Shown: positions 34,033 to 42,143 of the stretch, one piece after another | Layout of the letters: the number at the start of each line of letters is the position of its first letter | How positions within the stretch are numbered: position 1 is the stretch's first letter | Assembly (NCBI GenBank): GCA_016191115.1 | Contig: JACPPG010000027.1 | Coordinates: 1-64,000, forward strand | DNA length: 64,000 bases | From: Planctomycetia bacterium | GTDB taxonomy: Bacteria; Planctomycetota; Planctomycetia; Pirellulales; JACPPG01 | Reading direction: 5' to 3' | The notes under the pieces: model-generated | Told to the model about the DNA's origin: nothing | Seen by the model: only the letters and a program-made list of their open reading frames with translations | Databases searched by the model: none | Translations under genes and position numbers: made by a program

Positions 34033-35367
34033 ATGGCCGAACAATGGACAAACTGGTCTGGGTCTGTGACCTGCCGGCCGCGGGCGATTTGCTTCCCGAA
34101 GAGCGAGGATGAGATCGTCGCGCTCGTGCGGCAGGCCGCGGCGCACCGCCAGACTGTCCGCGTCGCCGGCACCGGCCATTCGTTCATGCCGCTGTGCGCC
34201 ACCGACGGGCTGCTCCTGTCGCTCGACCAATGGCAGGGCGTCCAGTGGGCCGACCGAGCGAAGCTGCAAGCCTCGATCCGCGGCGGTACCAAAATCCGCG
34301 ACATGGGCGAGCCCTTGGCCCAGCACGACATGGCGCTTGCCAATCAAGGCGACGTCGACGTGCAGGCGATCGCCGGCGCGGTCGCGACCGGCACGCACGG
34401 CACTGGGCCGACGCTGGGGAGCATCTCCACGCAATTGGCCGGCGTGCGGATCGTCACTGCCGCCGGCGAGGTGCTCGATTGCTCGCCGGAGACCGACGCC
34501 GAAGTCTTCCGCGCCGCGCAAGTCTCACTGGGGGCGCTCGGCGTGATCGCGACGGTGCGACTGAAGCTGCTGCCGCTTTACAAGCTGCACGAGCAGATTC
34601 GCGAGGAGCCGATCGACGCGTGCCTCGCCGAGCTCGACAGACGGATCGCCGCCAACCGGCACTTCGAGTTCTTCTGGTACCCAGCCCGCGACGTTGCCAG
34701 CACGAAGACGCTGAATCCTGTGGACGGGGGGCGGGCATCCTGCTCGCCTTCGCAGCAGGCAAGAGGGGACAGGCCGCGGGACAGAGGTCTCAAGCCGGTC
34801 GTCACCTCTCACGCTGGGGAGTCCTCTCTGGCTGCAGGCACCGACCCGTCGGCCGAAGGCGGGCAGGATGCCCGCCCCCCAGAGGCGGACGCCGAGGGCC
34901 TGGCCAGCGCCACCGGCGAGCGGGTCGACCAAAGTTGGCGCATCTTCCCCACCGTCCGCGAGAACCGCTTCAACGAGATGGAATACTCCATACCGGCGGA
35001 AAACGGGCCAGAGTGTTTTCTCGAAATCCGACGCCTGATGCAGACCCGCCACACGGACGTGCAGTGGCCGATCGAATATCGCACCGTAGCGGCCGACGAG
35101 ATTCTCATAAGTCCAGCGCATGGTAGGGCGACCGTTGCTATCTCGATCCATCAGGCCAACACGCTGCCGCACGAGGCGTTCTTTGCCGACGCCGAGCGGA
35201 TCTTTCGCCGCCACGCCGGCCGGCCGCATTGGGGCAAGATGCACAGCCTGACGGCGCGCGAGCTCGGCGACCTCTACCCGCGGTGGGACCGCTTCCAGGC
35301 CGTTCGCCAGCGTCTTGACCCGGACGGCCGATTCCTGAACGATCATCTGCGCCGGCTGTTCACCTAA
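34033..35367 (+). CDS. FAD-dependent sugar-lactone oxidase (D-arabinono-1,4-lactone oxidase type) with in-frame repeat
   Basis: A 444-residue flavoenzyme. The FAD-binding PCMH part has VAGTGHSFMPL (the His may carry covalent FAD) and GAVATGTHGTGPTLGSISTQ. The C-terminal ALO domain ends YPRWDRFQAVRQRLDPDGRF and FLNDHLRRLF. The family oxidises aldono-lactones or alditols. About 53 residues, roughly 231-283, are encoded by a 159-base palindromic repeat inserted without breaking the frame, in a Gly/Asp/Ser-rich likely surface loop. Without it the length would be about 391. Whether the enzyme tolerates the insert is unknown. Start is the ATG of MAEQWTNW. Confidence 0.85.
   Translation: MAEQWTNWSGSVTCRPRAICFPKSEDEIVALVRQAAAHRQTVRVAGTGHSFMPLCATDGLLLSLDQWQGVQWADRAKLQASIRGGTKIRDMGEPLAQHDMALANQGDVDVQAIAGAVATGTHGTGPTLGSISTQLAGVRIVTAAGEVLDCSPETDAEVFRAAQVSLGALGVIATVRLKLLPLYKLHEQIREEPIDACLAELDRRIAANRHFEFFWYPARDVASTKTLNPVDGGRASCSPSQQARGDRPRDRGLKPVVTSHAGESSLAAGTDPSAEGGQDARPPEADAEGLASATGERVDQSWRIFPTVRENRFNEMEYSIPAENGPECFLEIRRLMQTRHTDVQWPIEYRTVAADEILISPAHGRATVAISIHQANTLPHEAFFADAERIFRRHAGRPHWGKMHSLTARELGDLYPRWDRFQAVRQRLDPDGRFLNDHLRRLFT
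34724..34882. repeat. palindromic repeat inserted in frame in the lactone oxidase gene
   Basis: Left arm 34725-34748 (CGGGGGGCGGGCATCCTGCT) and right arm 34858-34882 (GGCGGGCAGGATGCCCGCCC) are near-perfect complements with about 109 bases between. All three codon phases across it keep the host frame open; it is read as GGRASCSPSQQ to EGGQDARPPE. Confidence 0.82.
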
Positions 35368-35549
35368 GGTGCCCGGTGGAGGTGCCCGGTGGGCACCGAC
35401 TCGTTCGTGTGATTCATGCGGGCAGTCTGCCGGAAACAGCCATCGCGGAGGGTTTGGCGATTTTTGCGGCATCCCCCGCACGGATCGGCTATCTTGATTT
35501 TCGGGCCGTTTGCTGACCTTCCGAGGAACGATCCGGGAGACTCGTGGCG

Positions 35550-37103
35550 ATGAATCTGGCGGTGCTTGCGGAACAATCGGCCGAGCGGCTCGGCGAACAC
35601 CTGGCGCTTGAGATCGACGGCCACCGGTTCACCAACTGGCAAATCCTCGATCGCGGGAAGCGGCTGCACGCCGCCTTCTCGGAACTCGGTATGAAGCGCG
35701 GCAGCCGGGCGGTGGTCCTCATGATGAACCACCCGCTGCAATACCCGATCATGCAGGGCATCTTTCGCACCGGCGGCACGGCCGTTCCGGTGATGCCGCA
35801 AGCTGCCGCGGCCGAGCTCCGCTACATTTTGGCCGACACCGAGGCGGCGTTCGTCATCGCCGATCTCGACCGCGTGCCCACGGTGCGCGAGGCGGCGGCG
35901 GGCCTCACGCACGTGCGGGGGATTCTCGCTCCGGGGGCCGAGGACGATCCGCAAGCGGCGCCCGCGGAGATGCGGCTCGAATCGCTCTTGGACTACGCGC
36001 CGCGGACCGAGCTGCCGGCAATCGGCGAAGAAGACGTGGCCGTGATGCTCTATTCCTCCGGCACGACCGGCCGGCCCAAGGGCGTGCTCTTGACGCACGG
36101 CAACCTGCTGGCCGGCGCCGAAGCGGTGTCCGAGGCCTCGATGCTCGACTCGTGGCAGGGGCCGCGCGTGACGCTTTCGGCCATGCCCATCGCCCACATC
36201 TTTGGCGTGGCGATCATGAACGACCTGTTGATGACACCCAAGCATCTGGCCGACAAGACGCACCTGGTGCAGATGAAATGGTTCGAGCCCGAGCGGTTCA
36301 TGGCCCTCGTCCAGGAGCACCGCTGCTCGACCACGGCCGCCGTGCCCACGATCCTGGCGGTGCTTTTGCATCATCCGAAAGCGGCCACGTTCGACCTGAC
36401 GTCGCTATCGGAGATCATCTGCGGCGGGGCGCCGCTGCCGGTCGAGCTCGCCCAGGCCTTCATGCGACGCTACCCGGCACGCATCCGCGAGGTCTACGGA
36501 TTGACCGAGTGCACGGGCATGGGCTCGGCCAACCGGCGGACCGACCCGTTCCGGCCGGGCTCGGCGGGGCGGGCTTATTGCAATACCGAACTGGCGATCT
36601 TCGACGAGCACGATGCTCCGCTCGGCCCGCACCAGCGCGGCGAGATCTGCCTGCGCGGCCGCACCGTAATGAAGGGCTACCACAACCGGCCCGACGAAAC
36701 CGCGCAGACGATCCGCGACGGCTGGCTGCACACCGGCGACGTCGGCTATCTGGACGAGGACGGCTACCTGTACGTCGTCGACCGCATGAAGGACATGATC
36801 ATCCGCGGCGGCGAGAACATCTATCCCGCCGAGCTAGAGGCGGTGCTGCACGAGCATCCGGCCGTGGCCGAGGCGGCCGTGGTGGGCGTGCCGGACGAGG
36901 TCTACGGCGAAAACGTCGTGGCGTTCGTGGTCGCCAAGCCCGGCGCGCAGGTGGCCGAGGCGGAGATCATCGAGCACGTGTGTACCCTGGTGGCGCGGTT
37001 CAAGGCCCCCAGCCGCGTCCACTTCGTGCAGGCCATCCCCAAAAGCAACATCGGCAAGATCCTCCGCCGCGTGCTCCGCGAGAAGGCGGCGCCGCCCGCC
37101 TGA
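35550..37103 (+). CDS. AMP-forming acyl-CoA ligase
   Basis: A 517-residue enzyme of the ANL superfamily, which activates a carboxylic acid as acyl-AMP and joins it to CoA. The phosphate loop is LYSSGTTGRPKGVLLTHGN. YGLTECTGMG is the A5 motif, TGDVGYLDEDGYLYVVDRMK the hinge region, and the C-terminal Lys is in PKSNIGKILRR. Long-chain fatty acid ligases are the closest type, but the substrate is not certain. An in-frame GTG six bases upstream is an alternative start; GGGAG lies before both. The LiuC-like hydratase gene follows 167 bases downstream. Confidence 0.88.
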   Translation: MNLAVLAEQSAERLGEHLALEIDGHRFTNWQILDRGKRLHAAFSELGMKRGSRAVVLMMNHPLQYPIMQGIFRTGGTAVPVMPQAAAAELRYILADTEAAFVIADLDRVPTVREAAAGLTHVRGILAPGAEDDPQAAPAEMRLESLLDYAPRTELPAIGEEDVAVMLYSSGTTGRPKGVLLTHGNLLAGAEAVSEASMLDSWQGPRVTLSAMPIAHIFGVAIMNDLLMTPKHLADKTHLVQMKWFEPERFMALVQEHRCSTTAAVPTILAVLLHHPKAATFDLTSLSEIICGGAPLPVELAQAFMRRYPARIREVYGLTECTGMGSANRRTDPFRPGSAGRAYCNTELAIFDEHDAPLGPHQRGEICLRGRTVMKGYHNRPDETAQTIRDGWLHTGDVGYLDEDGYLYVVDRMKDMIIRGGENIYPAELEAVLHEHPAVAEAAVVGVPDEVYGENVVAFVVAKPGAQVAEAEIIEHVCTLVARFKAPSRVHFVQAIPKSNIGKILRRVLREKAAPPA

Positions 37104-37111
37104 GCGAAAAC

Positions 37112-37239
37112 TGATCCGCGGATTTCGCAGATGACGCAGATTTGAAGAACAGAAATGAAGAGAGGCAAGGCGCCGCAGGCAGCGCTGCGCCGATCCATAA
37201 CCACCGCTCCTTTAGGAAATCTGTGTAATCCGCGGATCA
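37112..37239. repeat. CCGCAGATT/CCGCGGATT hairpin family, copy 1
   Basis: Arms TGATCCGCGGATTTCGCAGA (from 37112) and AAATCTGTGTAATCCGCGGA (from 37216) pair with few mismatches. A second copy is at 59983-60092. It separates the acyl-CoA ligase and the hydratase genes. Confidence 0.8.
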
Positions 37240-37270
37240 CTCCCGCTGACTGACGACTTCGGAGACCCTC

Positions 37271-38068
37271 GTGAGCGATTTTGAAACGATCAAGCTCGAA
37301 GTCGATCCTCGGGGCGTCGCGCTGCTCGCGCTTAATCGGCCCGAGGCGCGCAACGCCATGTCGCAGCGGATGATCGAGGAGCTGCGCGCGGCCGGCCGTC
37401 GACTGGCCGCCGACGCACAGGTGCGCGCGGTCGTGCTCACCGGCGCGGGGGACCACTTTTGCGCGGGCGGCGACCTGAAAGGCATGCAGCAGCAGGCGGC
37501 CCGGTCGCGCCAGGAACGCATCGCCGACGCCACCGTCCTGGCCGAGACGCTGGCCGAGCTCAATACCCTGCCAAGGCCGGTCATCGGGCGCATCAACGGC
37601 TCGGCCTTTGGCGGGGGGCTCGGATTGATCTCGATCTGCGACATCGCCATCGGCGTCACAACCGCGCGGTTCTCGATGACCGAGGTCCGACTGGGCCTGG
37701 TGCCGGCCACGATCTCGCCGTACGTCGTGGCGCGGCTGGGCGTCCGCAACGCGCGGCGGGTGATGCTCAACGCCACGGAAATGGAAGCCGCGACGGCCGT
37801 GGAATTGGGCCTGCTCGACGAAGTAGTCGAGCCCGAGGCGCTCGACGCGGCCGTGGAGCGCGAGATCGCCGCCTGTCTTCGCTGCGCGGCGGGCGCCGTG
37901 GCCGATTGCAAGCGGCTGATCGACTTCGTCAGCACGCACGACGCCGCGGCCAACATCCCCTACACGGCAAACCAACTGGCCGACCGCTGGGAGACCGACG
38001 AGCTGCGCCAAGGCATCGAGGCCTTCCTGGCCAAACGCAAGCCGTCCTGGAACGCCGACCGGCCGTAA
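37271..38068 (+). CDS. enoyl-CoA hydratase family, methylglutaconyl-CoA hydratase-like (LiuC/AtuE)
   Basis: A 265-residue crotonase-fold enzyme. RNAMSQRMIEEL and GAGDHFCAGGDLKGM build the CoA and oxyanion sites. The first catalytic Glu of classical enoyl hydratase (GGGxE) is replaced: this reads GGGLGLISICD. The second is kept in TEVRLGLVPATISPYVVARL, the signature of LiuC/AtuE-type hydratases in leucine or acyclic terpene degradation. So methylglutaconyl-CoA hydratase is the best guess. GTG start with GGAGA upstream. Confidence 0.85.
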   Translation: MSDFETIKLEVDPRGVALLALNRPEARNAMSQRMIEELRAAGRRLAADAQVRAVVLTGAGDHFCAGGDLKGMQQQAARSRQERIADATVLAETLAELNTLPRPVIGRINGSAFGGGLGLISICDIAIGVTTARFSMTEVRLGLVPATISPYVVARLGVRNARRVMLNATEMEAATAVELGLLDEVVEPEALDAAVEREIAACLRCAAGAVADCKRLIDFVSTHDAAANIPYTANQLADRWETDELRQGIEAFLAKRKPSWNADRP

Positions 38069-38163
38069 CGTCGCCGGCCAACGGACGGCTGCCCGCGTGC
38101 CACTGCTTCGGCAAGGCATTGCGACTTGTCAAGGACGACGGCACGGCGGGAGCCTCGCCCTCC

Positions 38164-38706
38164 CTAGGCGCGTCGCGATTTAGCCGGCTTGGCGCCCTTC
38201 GTCGACTTGGCCGGCTTGCGGGTTGCGCGTTTTGACTTGCTCGATCGATTGCCGACCGACTTGAGCGCCATTTCGCAATGCGCGATGTACTTCTTGGCCG
38301 GGACGCGGGCGATCGCTTCGCCGATGACGTCGAGGGCCACGTCCTCAAGCTTCTTAAAGCGGACGCAGCTTTTCCCCATGTCGGGCTTCTTGCCGGCTTT
38401 CGCCCACGCCTTCTCGAACCACTTCAAGTGGGCCTTCGAGCCGTACAGCGACATGAGGTACAGCGACATATGGTTCTTCTGCGATGCCAGGCAAGCGAAC
38501 GGCAGCGGCTGCCGGGGATCGCAATGGTACCCGGCCGGGTAGACGCGATGCGGCACGTAGTACCCGATCATGCCGTACTGCATCCCCTCCTCGTAGTCCT
38601 TGTCGAGGTTCTTGAGGATCACCGCGCGGACGGCCGCGATGGCCCGGCGCCGGTCCTCGGGCAACTCCGCCAGGTACTCGCGAACGGTGGTGGCTTTGCT
38701 TTGCAC
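38164..38706 (-). CDS. DUF1801 domain protein
   Basis: A 180-residue soluble protein with the DUF1801 core, a YdhG-like fold of unknown function: MQYGMIGYYVPHRVYPAGYH and CLASQKNHMSLYLMSLYG. The last 25 residues are Lys/Arg/Ser/Ala-rich, which suggests nucleic-acid or surface binding. The GTG start is preferred because GAGGG lies seven bases upstream; an in-frame codon 45 bases upstream is also open. A MITE copy lies 115 bases upstream. Confidence 0.82.
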   Translation of the reverse strand: MQSKATTVREYLAELPEDRRRAIAAVRAVILKNLDKDYEEGMQYGMIGYYVPHRVYPAGYHCDPRQPLPFACLASQKNHMSLYLMSLYGSKAHLKWFEKAWAKAGKKPDMGKSCVRFKKLEDVALDVIGEAIARVPAKKYIAHCEMALKSVGNRSSKSKRATRKPAKSTKGAKPAKSRRA

Positions 38707-38820
38707 GGGTGGGCCCTCATTGATTGATGCGGATGGAGCATCTCGCAACAAACATAACGTCCGCCAGTCGGAAGGGCACGCGCCGGAACCGGGGACTAGC
38801 GCCTACTCCGGCCCGCCCAA

Positions 38821-38979
38821 CAGGGCCATTCTGTTTTTCAAAATGGCGAGGCGGGTAAATGGGACTGGCTCCGAGCATAAACAGCGCAAGCCCCTTCAGA
38901 CCAACGCTTCGTCTCGGTGCCTGTCCCCCTTTCCCGCCGGTGCGCCGCCGGCAAGCTTGAATCTGTGAATGGCCCCCTG
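38821..38979 (-). mobile_element. MITE-like element, copy 4, with near-perfect target duplication
   Basis: Reverse-orientation copy starting CAGGGCCATTC. The right end reads GAATGGCCCCCTG, with two extra C. The flanks GCCCGCCCAA (left) and GCCCGCCCCAA (right) match except for one C, so this looks like an older target duplication. The element differs at several more bases from the other copies. Confidence 0.85.
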
Positions 38980-39107
38980 CCCGCCCCAAGCCGGGTGTTG
39001 TCCCCGTTTAGTGGCTCGATTAGACTGCAAGTCTTACAATAAGGCCTGAGGGTGGCCGGCCCGGCCGTCCTAGGCTCCTGCCTTGGAATTCCACGGGCGA
39101 TCGGCAA

Positions 39108-40112
39108 GTGCGGATCCCTGTCCGGACTAGCAGCCGGTCCCCGAACCCTGCTTCACCGCGACAAGCGCGCGGGAGGTGTCCCCTGGCGCGGCGTGCTTTC
39201 CAGATCGGGCTATTAGGCGTGATCGCGCTCGTGCTGTTGCGCGTCACGATCGGATGGCACTTCCTCTACCAGGGCATCTGGAAGCTGCAGACGCCCGCGT
39301 TCAGCTCGGCTGGCTTTTTGAGCCAGGCAAAGGGGCCGCTGGCCGAGCACTTCTACGAGATGGTGCCGGACATCGACGGCCGCGAGCACCTCGACCTGGA
39401 CGCCAACCGGCAGGCGATGAAGAAATACGCCGACGGGTTCGCCAAGGCGAATCGCTTGAAGGACGCTGAGCTGGCCGAGGTCGAGGTCATCCTGGAAGCC
39501 AACCAGGACAAGCTGGCAGAGTTCCTCCTGGAAGACCCCGCAGCCAAGAAACCGGTCCTCAAGCAGGAATTTCAGGACCATCTGCACAAGCTGGATCGTC
39601 TGGCCGAGCACAAGAAAGCGCCCACCCACGCCATTCCCTACGAACAAAAGCGTGCCTGGGACGAGCAAATGCAACTGCGTGCCCAGGCGGCTGGCTGGTC
39701 CAAGCAGATCGACGCGATCTGGCAAGAGTTCAAGGGCGAGCTTGCCGACGTGGCGAAGGACGCCAAGGACGTCGCCCGCGACGAGCCGCGGCTCGACCAG
39801 CTCGACACCTTTGTGACGTGCACCAATATCGCCATCGGCGTTTGCCTGATCGCCGGCTTGTTCACGCGATTCGCCTCGCTGGCCGGGGCGCTGTTCCTAT
39901 TGCAGATCGTGGCCGCCCAGCCCGATTGGCCGGGGCTCTATCCGCATCCGCACCCGTCGGCCGGGCGGTCGCTGGTGGTGAACAAGGAGTTCGTGGAAAT
40001 GATGGCGCTCGTGGCCCTGGCGTTTCTGCCGGTGGGCCGGTGGGGCGGCCTGGACTATTTCGTACACAACCTCGTCGTGCGTCCGCTGCTGGGGCGAAAG
40101 GGAACCGTATGA
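39108..40112 (+). CDS. DoxX-family membrane protein with coiled-coil insert
   Basis: A protein of up to 334 residues. A helix at about 30-50 (LLGVIALVLLRVTIGWHFLYQGIWK) starts the DoxX fold. A charged helical insert (about 95-245, with EFQDHLHKLDRLAEHKK) follows, then three more helices to the C-terminus (VGRWGGLDYFV). DoxX-fold proteins sit in the inner membrane, often with oxidoreductase partners. The start is uncertain: a GTG at 39108 gives this length, but GGGAGG lies at about 39170. The gene overlaps the next one by four bases (ATGA), so the two are coupled. Confidence 0.75.
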   Translation: MRIPVRTSSRSPNPASPRQARGRCPLARRAFQIGLLGVIALVLLRVTIGWHFLYQGIWKLQTPAFSSAGFLSQAKGPLAEHFYEMVPDIDGREHLDLDANRQAMKKYADGFAKANRLKDAELAEVEVILEANQDKLAEFLLEDPAAKKPVLKQEFQDHLHKLDRLAEHKKAPTHAIPYEQKRAWDEQMQLRAQAAGWSKQIDAIWQEFKGELADVAKDAKDVARDEPRLDQLDTFVTCTNIAIGVCLIAGLFTRFASLAGALFLLQIVAAQPDWPGLYPHPHPSAGRSLVVNKEFVEMMALVALAFLPVGRWGGLDYFVHNLVVRPLLGRKGTV

Positions 40113-41845
40113 ATCTGAGTCCCGAAGAACGAACGATCGGCAAAGAGAACTTCTATGCGGCGCTCGACAGCAAGCTGACCCGCCGCGAGTTCCTCGAAGG
40201 CAGTATCGCCGCGGCCGCCGCCACCGGCGTCGGGCTGGGCGGATTCTACTTCGGCTACAAGAAGCTCACCGGCGACCCCGTCCGCGTCGGCATGATCGGC
40301 ACCGGCGACGAAGGGGGCGTGCTGATCGGCGCCCACACGCCCGACTATTTGAACATCGTGGCCATCGCCGACATCCGCCCGTACAACGTCCATCGGGCGT
40401 TCCACGGCGACCAGTCGAGCGCCAGCGTGCTGGCGGTGCGGCCCGGCCTCATGTCCAAGTACGGCTGGAAGAGCGAGGACGAGGCGAAAAAGCACGTCCA
40501 GGTGTACGAAGACTATCACGAACTGCTTGCAAACGACCAGGTCGAGGCCGTGATCATCGCGCTGCCGTTGTTCCTGCACGACAAGGTGGCCATCGAGGCG
40601 ATGGAGTCCGGCAAGCACGTCCTGACCGAGAAGCTGATGGCCCACAGCGTCCACCAGTGCAAGGACATGGCCCGCGTCGCCCACAAGAAGCGGCTGCACC
40701 TGGCCACCGGCCACCAGCGGCACTACAGCATCCTCTACGACAACGCTGTCGACACGATCAAGCGCGGCCTGATCGGCGACATCCACCATATCCGTGCCCA
40801 GTGGCACCGCGGCAACCTGCCGGACAAGGACAGTTGGTCGCCCGCGCTTCCAGACGGCAAGATGGAAAAGGATCTCGAAAAGCTGGTCAAGGAGATCGAG
40901 TCGCTCGGCGCCGACATGCCGTCGGAAGTGAAGCAGTGGACCGAGCTGGCGAAGGTGACGAAGGACCTGGAATCGGCCCGCGGCTCGCGGATCAAGGCGC
41001 TACAGAAGAAGAAGGAATTGCTTGAGCTGCAACTTCGGGACAGGCATGTGGACGCCGCGGCTCACGGCTACCAGGAAAAGATCCTCACCGGTCCTGGCGG
41101 CCAGCAATACGTCTGCTCGCCGCTCGAGGAGCTGATCCGCTGGCGGCTGTGGGACCGCACCGGTGGCGGCCTGATGGCCGAGCTCGGGAGCCACCAGCTC
41201 GACGCGTCTGGCATCTTTTGCACGGCCACGCGAACCGACGGGCAGAAGGCCCTGCCGCTGTCGGTGACAGGCGTGGGCGGGCGGTACATCTTCCCGTTGG
41301 ACCGCGACTGCGAGGACCACGTCTACTGCACGTACGAGTATCCGGCCCCCGGCTACGACAAGGACCCCAACAAGAAGATCGTCGTCACCTATTCGTCGAT
41401 CAACGGCAACGGCTTCGGCGGCTATGGCGAGATCGTCATGGGGACGAAGGGGACGCTGATCCTCGAGCGGGAGCAAGAGGTCATGCTATTCAAGGACGCC
41501 GCGACGACCACCACCATTTCGGTCACAAAGGGCAAGGACGGCAGCCCAACGCTCGACACCACGGCCAGCGGCGGCGGCGCCGTGGCGAAAAAGGCGCTCG
41601 ACTCCGGCCCCCCAAGCCGCGGCTACACCGAGGAGATGGAGCACTTCGCCTGGTGCGTCCGCAATTTCGACTTCGAGAACAACCGCCCGAAGTGCTACCC
41701 AAAGGTAGCCATGGCCGACGCGGTGATTGCCCTGACGAGCAACATCGCCATGCGCGAAGGCCGGCGCATCGAGTTCAAGCCCGAGTGGTTCGACATCGAT
41801 AGCGACGAAACGCCGGAAGGCGTCAAGCCGAGCGTGCCGGTTTAG
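40109..41845 (+). CDS. Gfo/Idh/MocA-family oxidoreductase, exported, with coiled-coil insert
   Basis: A 578-residue protein. A Tat-like signal (SKLTRREFLEGSIAAAAATG) precedes the Rossmann motif VRVGMIGTGDEGGVL. LTEKLMAHSVHQCKDM is the family EKP-type motif (here EKL). An inserted helix pair (about 250-310, EKDLEKLVKEIESLG) is not normal for the family. The C-terminal part has WDRTGGGLMAELGSHQLD and a GEIVMGTKGTL strand. Family enzymes use NAD(P) to oxidise sugars. The neighbour upstream is a DoxX membrane protein with its own helical insert, so they may interact. EKL in place of EKP is a minor variant. Confidence 0.85.
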   Translation: MNLSPEERTIGKENFYAALDSKLTRREFLEGSIAAAAATGVGLGGFYFGYKKLTGDPVRVGMIGTGDEGGVLIGAHTPDYLNIVAIADIRPYNVHRAFHGDQSSASVLAVRPGLMSKYGWKSEDEAKKHVQVYEDYHELLANDQVEAVIIALPLFLHDKVAIEAMESGKHVLTEKLMAHSVHQCKDMARVAHKKRLHLATGHQRHYSILYDNAVDTIKRGLIGDIHHIRAQWHRGNLPDKDSWSPALPDGKMEKDLEKLVKEIESLGADMPSEVKQWTELAKVTKDLESARGSRIKALQKKKELLELQLRDRHVDAAAHGYQEKILTGPGGQQYVCSPLEELIRWRLWDRTGGGLMAELGSHQLDASGIFCTATRTDGQKALPLSVTGVGGRYIFPLDRDCEDHVYCTYEYPAPGYDKDPNKKIVVTYSSINGNGFGGYGEIVMGTKGTLILEREQEVMLFKDAATTTTISVTKGKDGSPTLDTTASGGGAVAKKALDSGPPSRGYTEEMEHFAWCVRNFDFENNRPKCYPKVAMADAVIALTSNIAMREGRRIEFKPEWFDIDSDETPEGVKPSVPV

Positions 41846-41849
41846 ATGC

Positions 41850-42117
41850 CAATGATGAATGCGGAATGATGAATGAATGGCGGGGCACTGGGCAGGTAGG
41901 GCCGTTCACAGATTCAAGCTTGCCGGCGGCGCACCGGCGGGAAAGTGGGACAGGCACCGAGACGCAACGTTGGTCTGAAAGGACTTGCGCTGTTTATGCT
42001 CGGAGCCAGTCCCATTTTCCCGCCTCGCCATTTTTAAAAACCGAATGGCCCTGACTGGGCAGGTGCCGCCCCTTGTCTTGCCTCCATTCATCATTCATCA
42101 TTCAGCATTCATCATTG
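41850..42117. repeat. ATGATGAATG hairpin family, copy 2, split by MITE copy 5
   Basis: Left arm AATGATGAATGCGGAATGAT (from 41851) and right arm CATTCATCATTCATCATTCA (from 42085) pair. MITE copy 5 and its duplicated target lie in the loop. Without them the loop would be about 40 bases. Confidence 0.8.
41897..42053 (+). mobile_element. MITE-like element, copy 5, with perfect 10-bp target duplication
   Basis: A 157-base copy whose first base is T instead of C. It is flanked by ACTGGGCAGG on the left (41887-41896) and ACTGGGCAGG on the right (42054-42063). It lies 90 bases upstream of the isomerase-like gene. TTTTTAAAAACC near the right end differs from TTTTGAAAAACA in the other copies. Confidence 0.93.
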
Positions 42118-42143
42118 AACTCGGCCTCTGTCTACCGCTCCCC

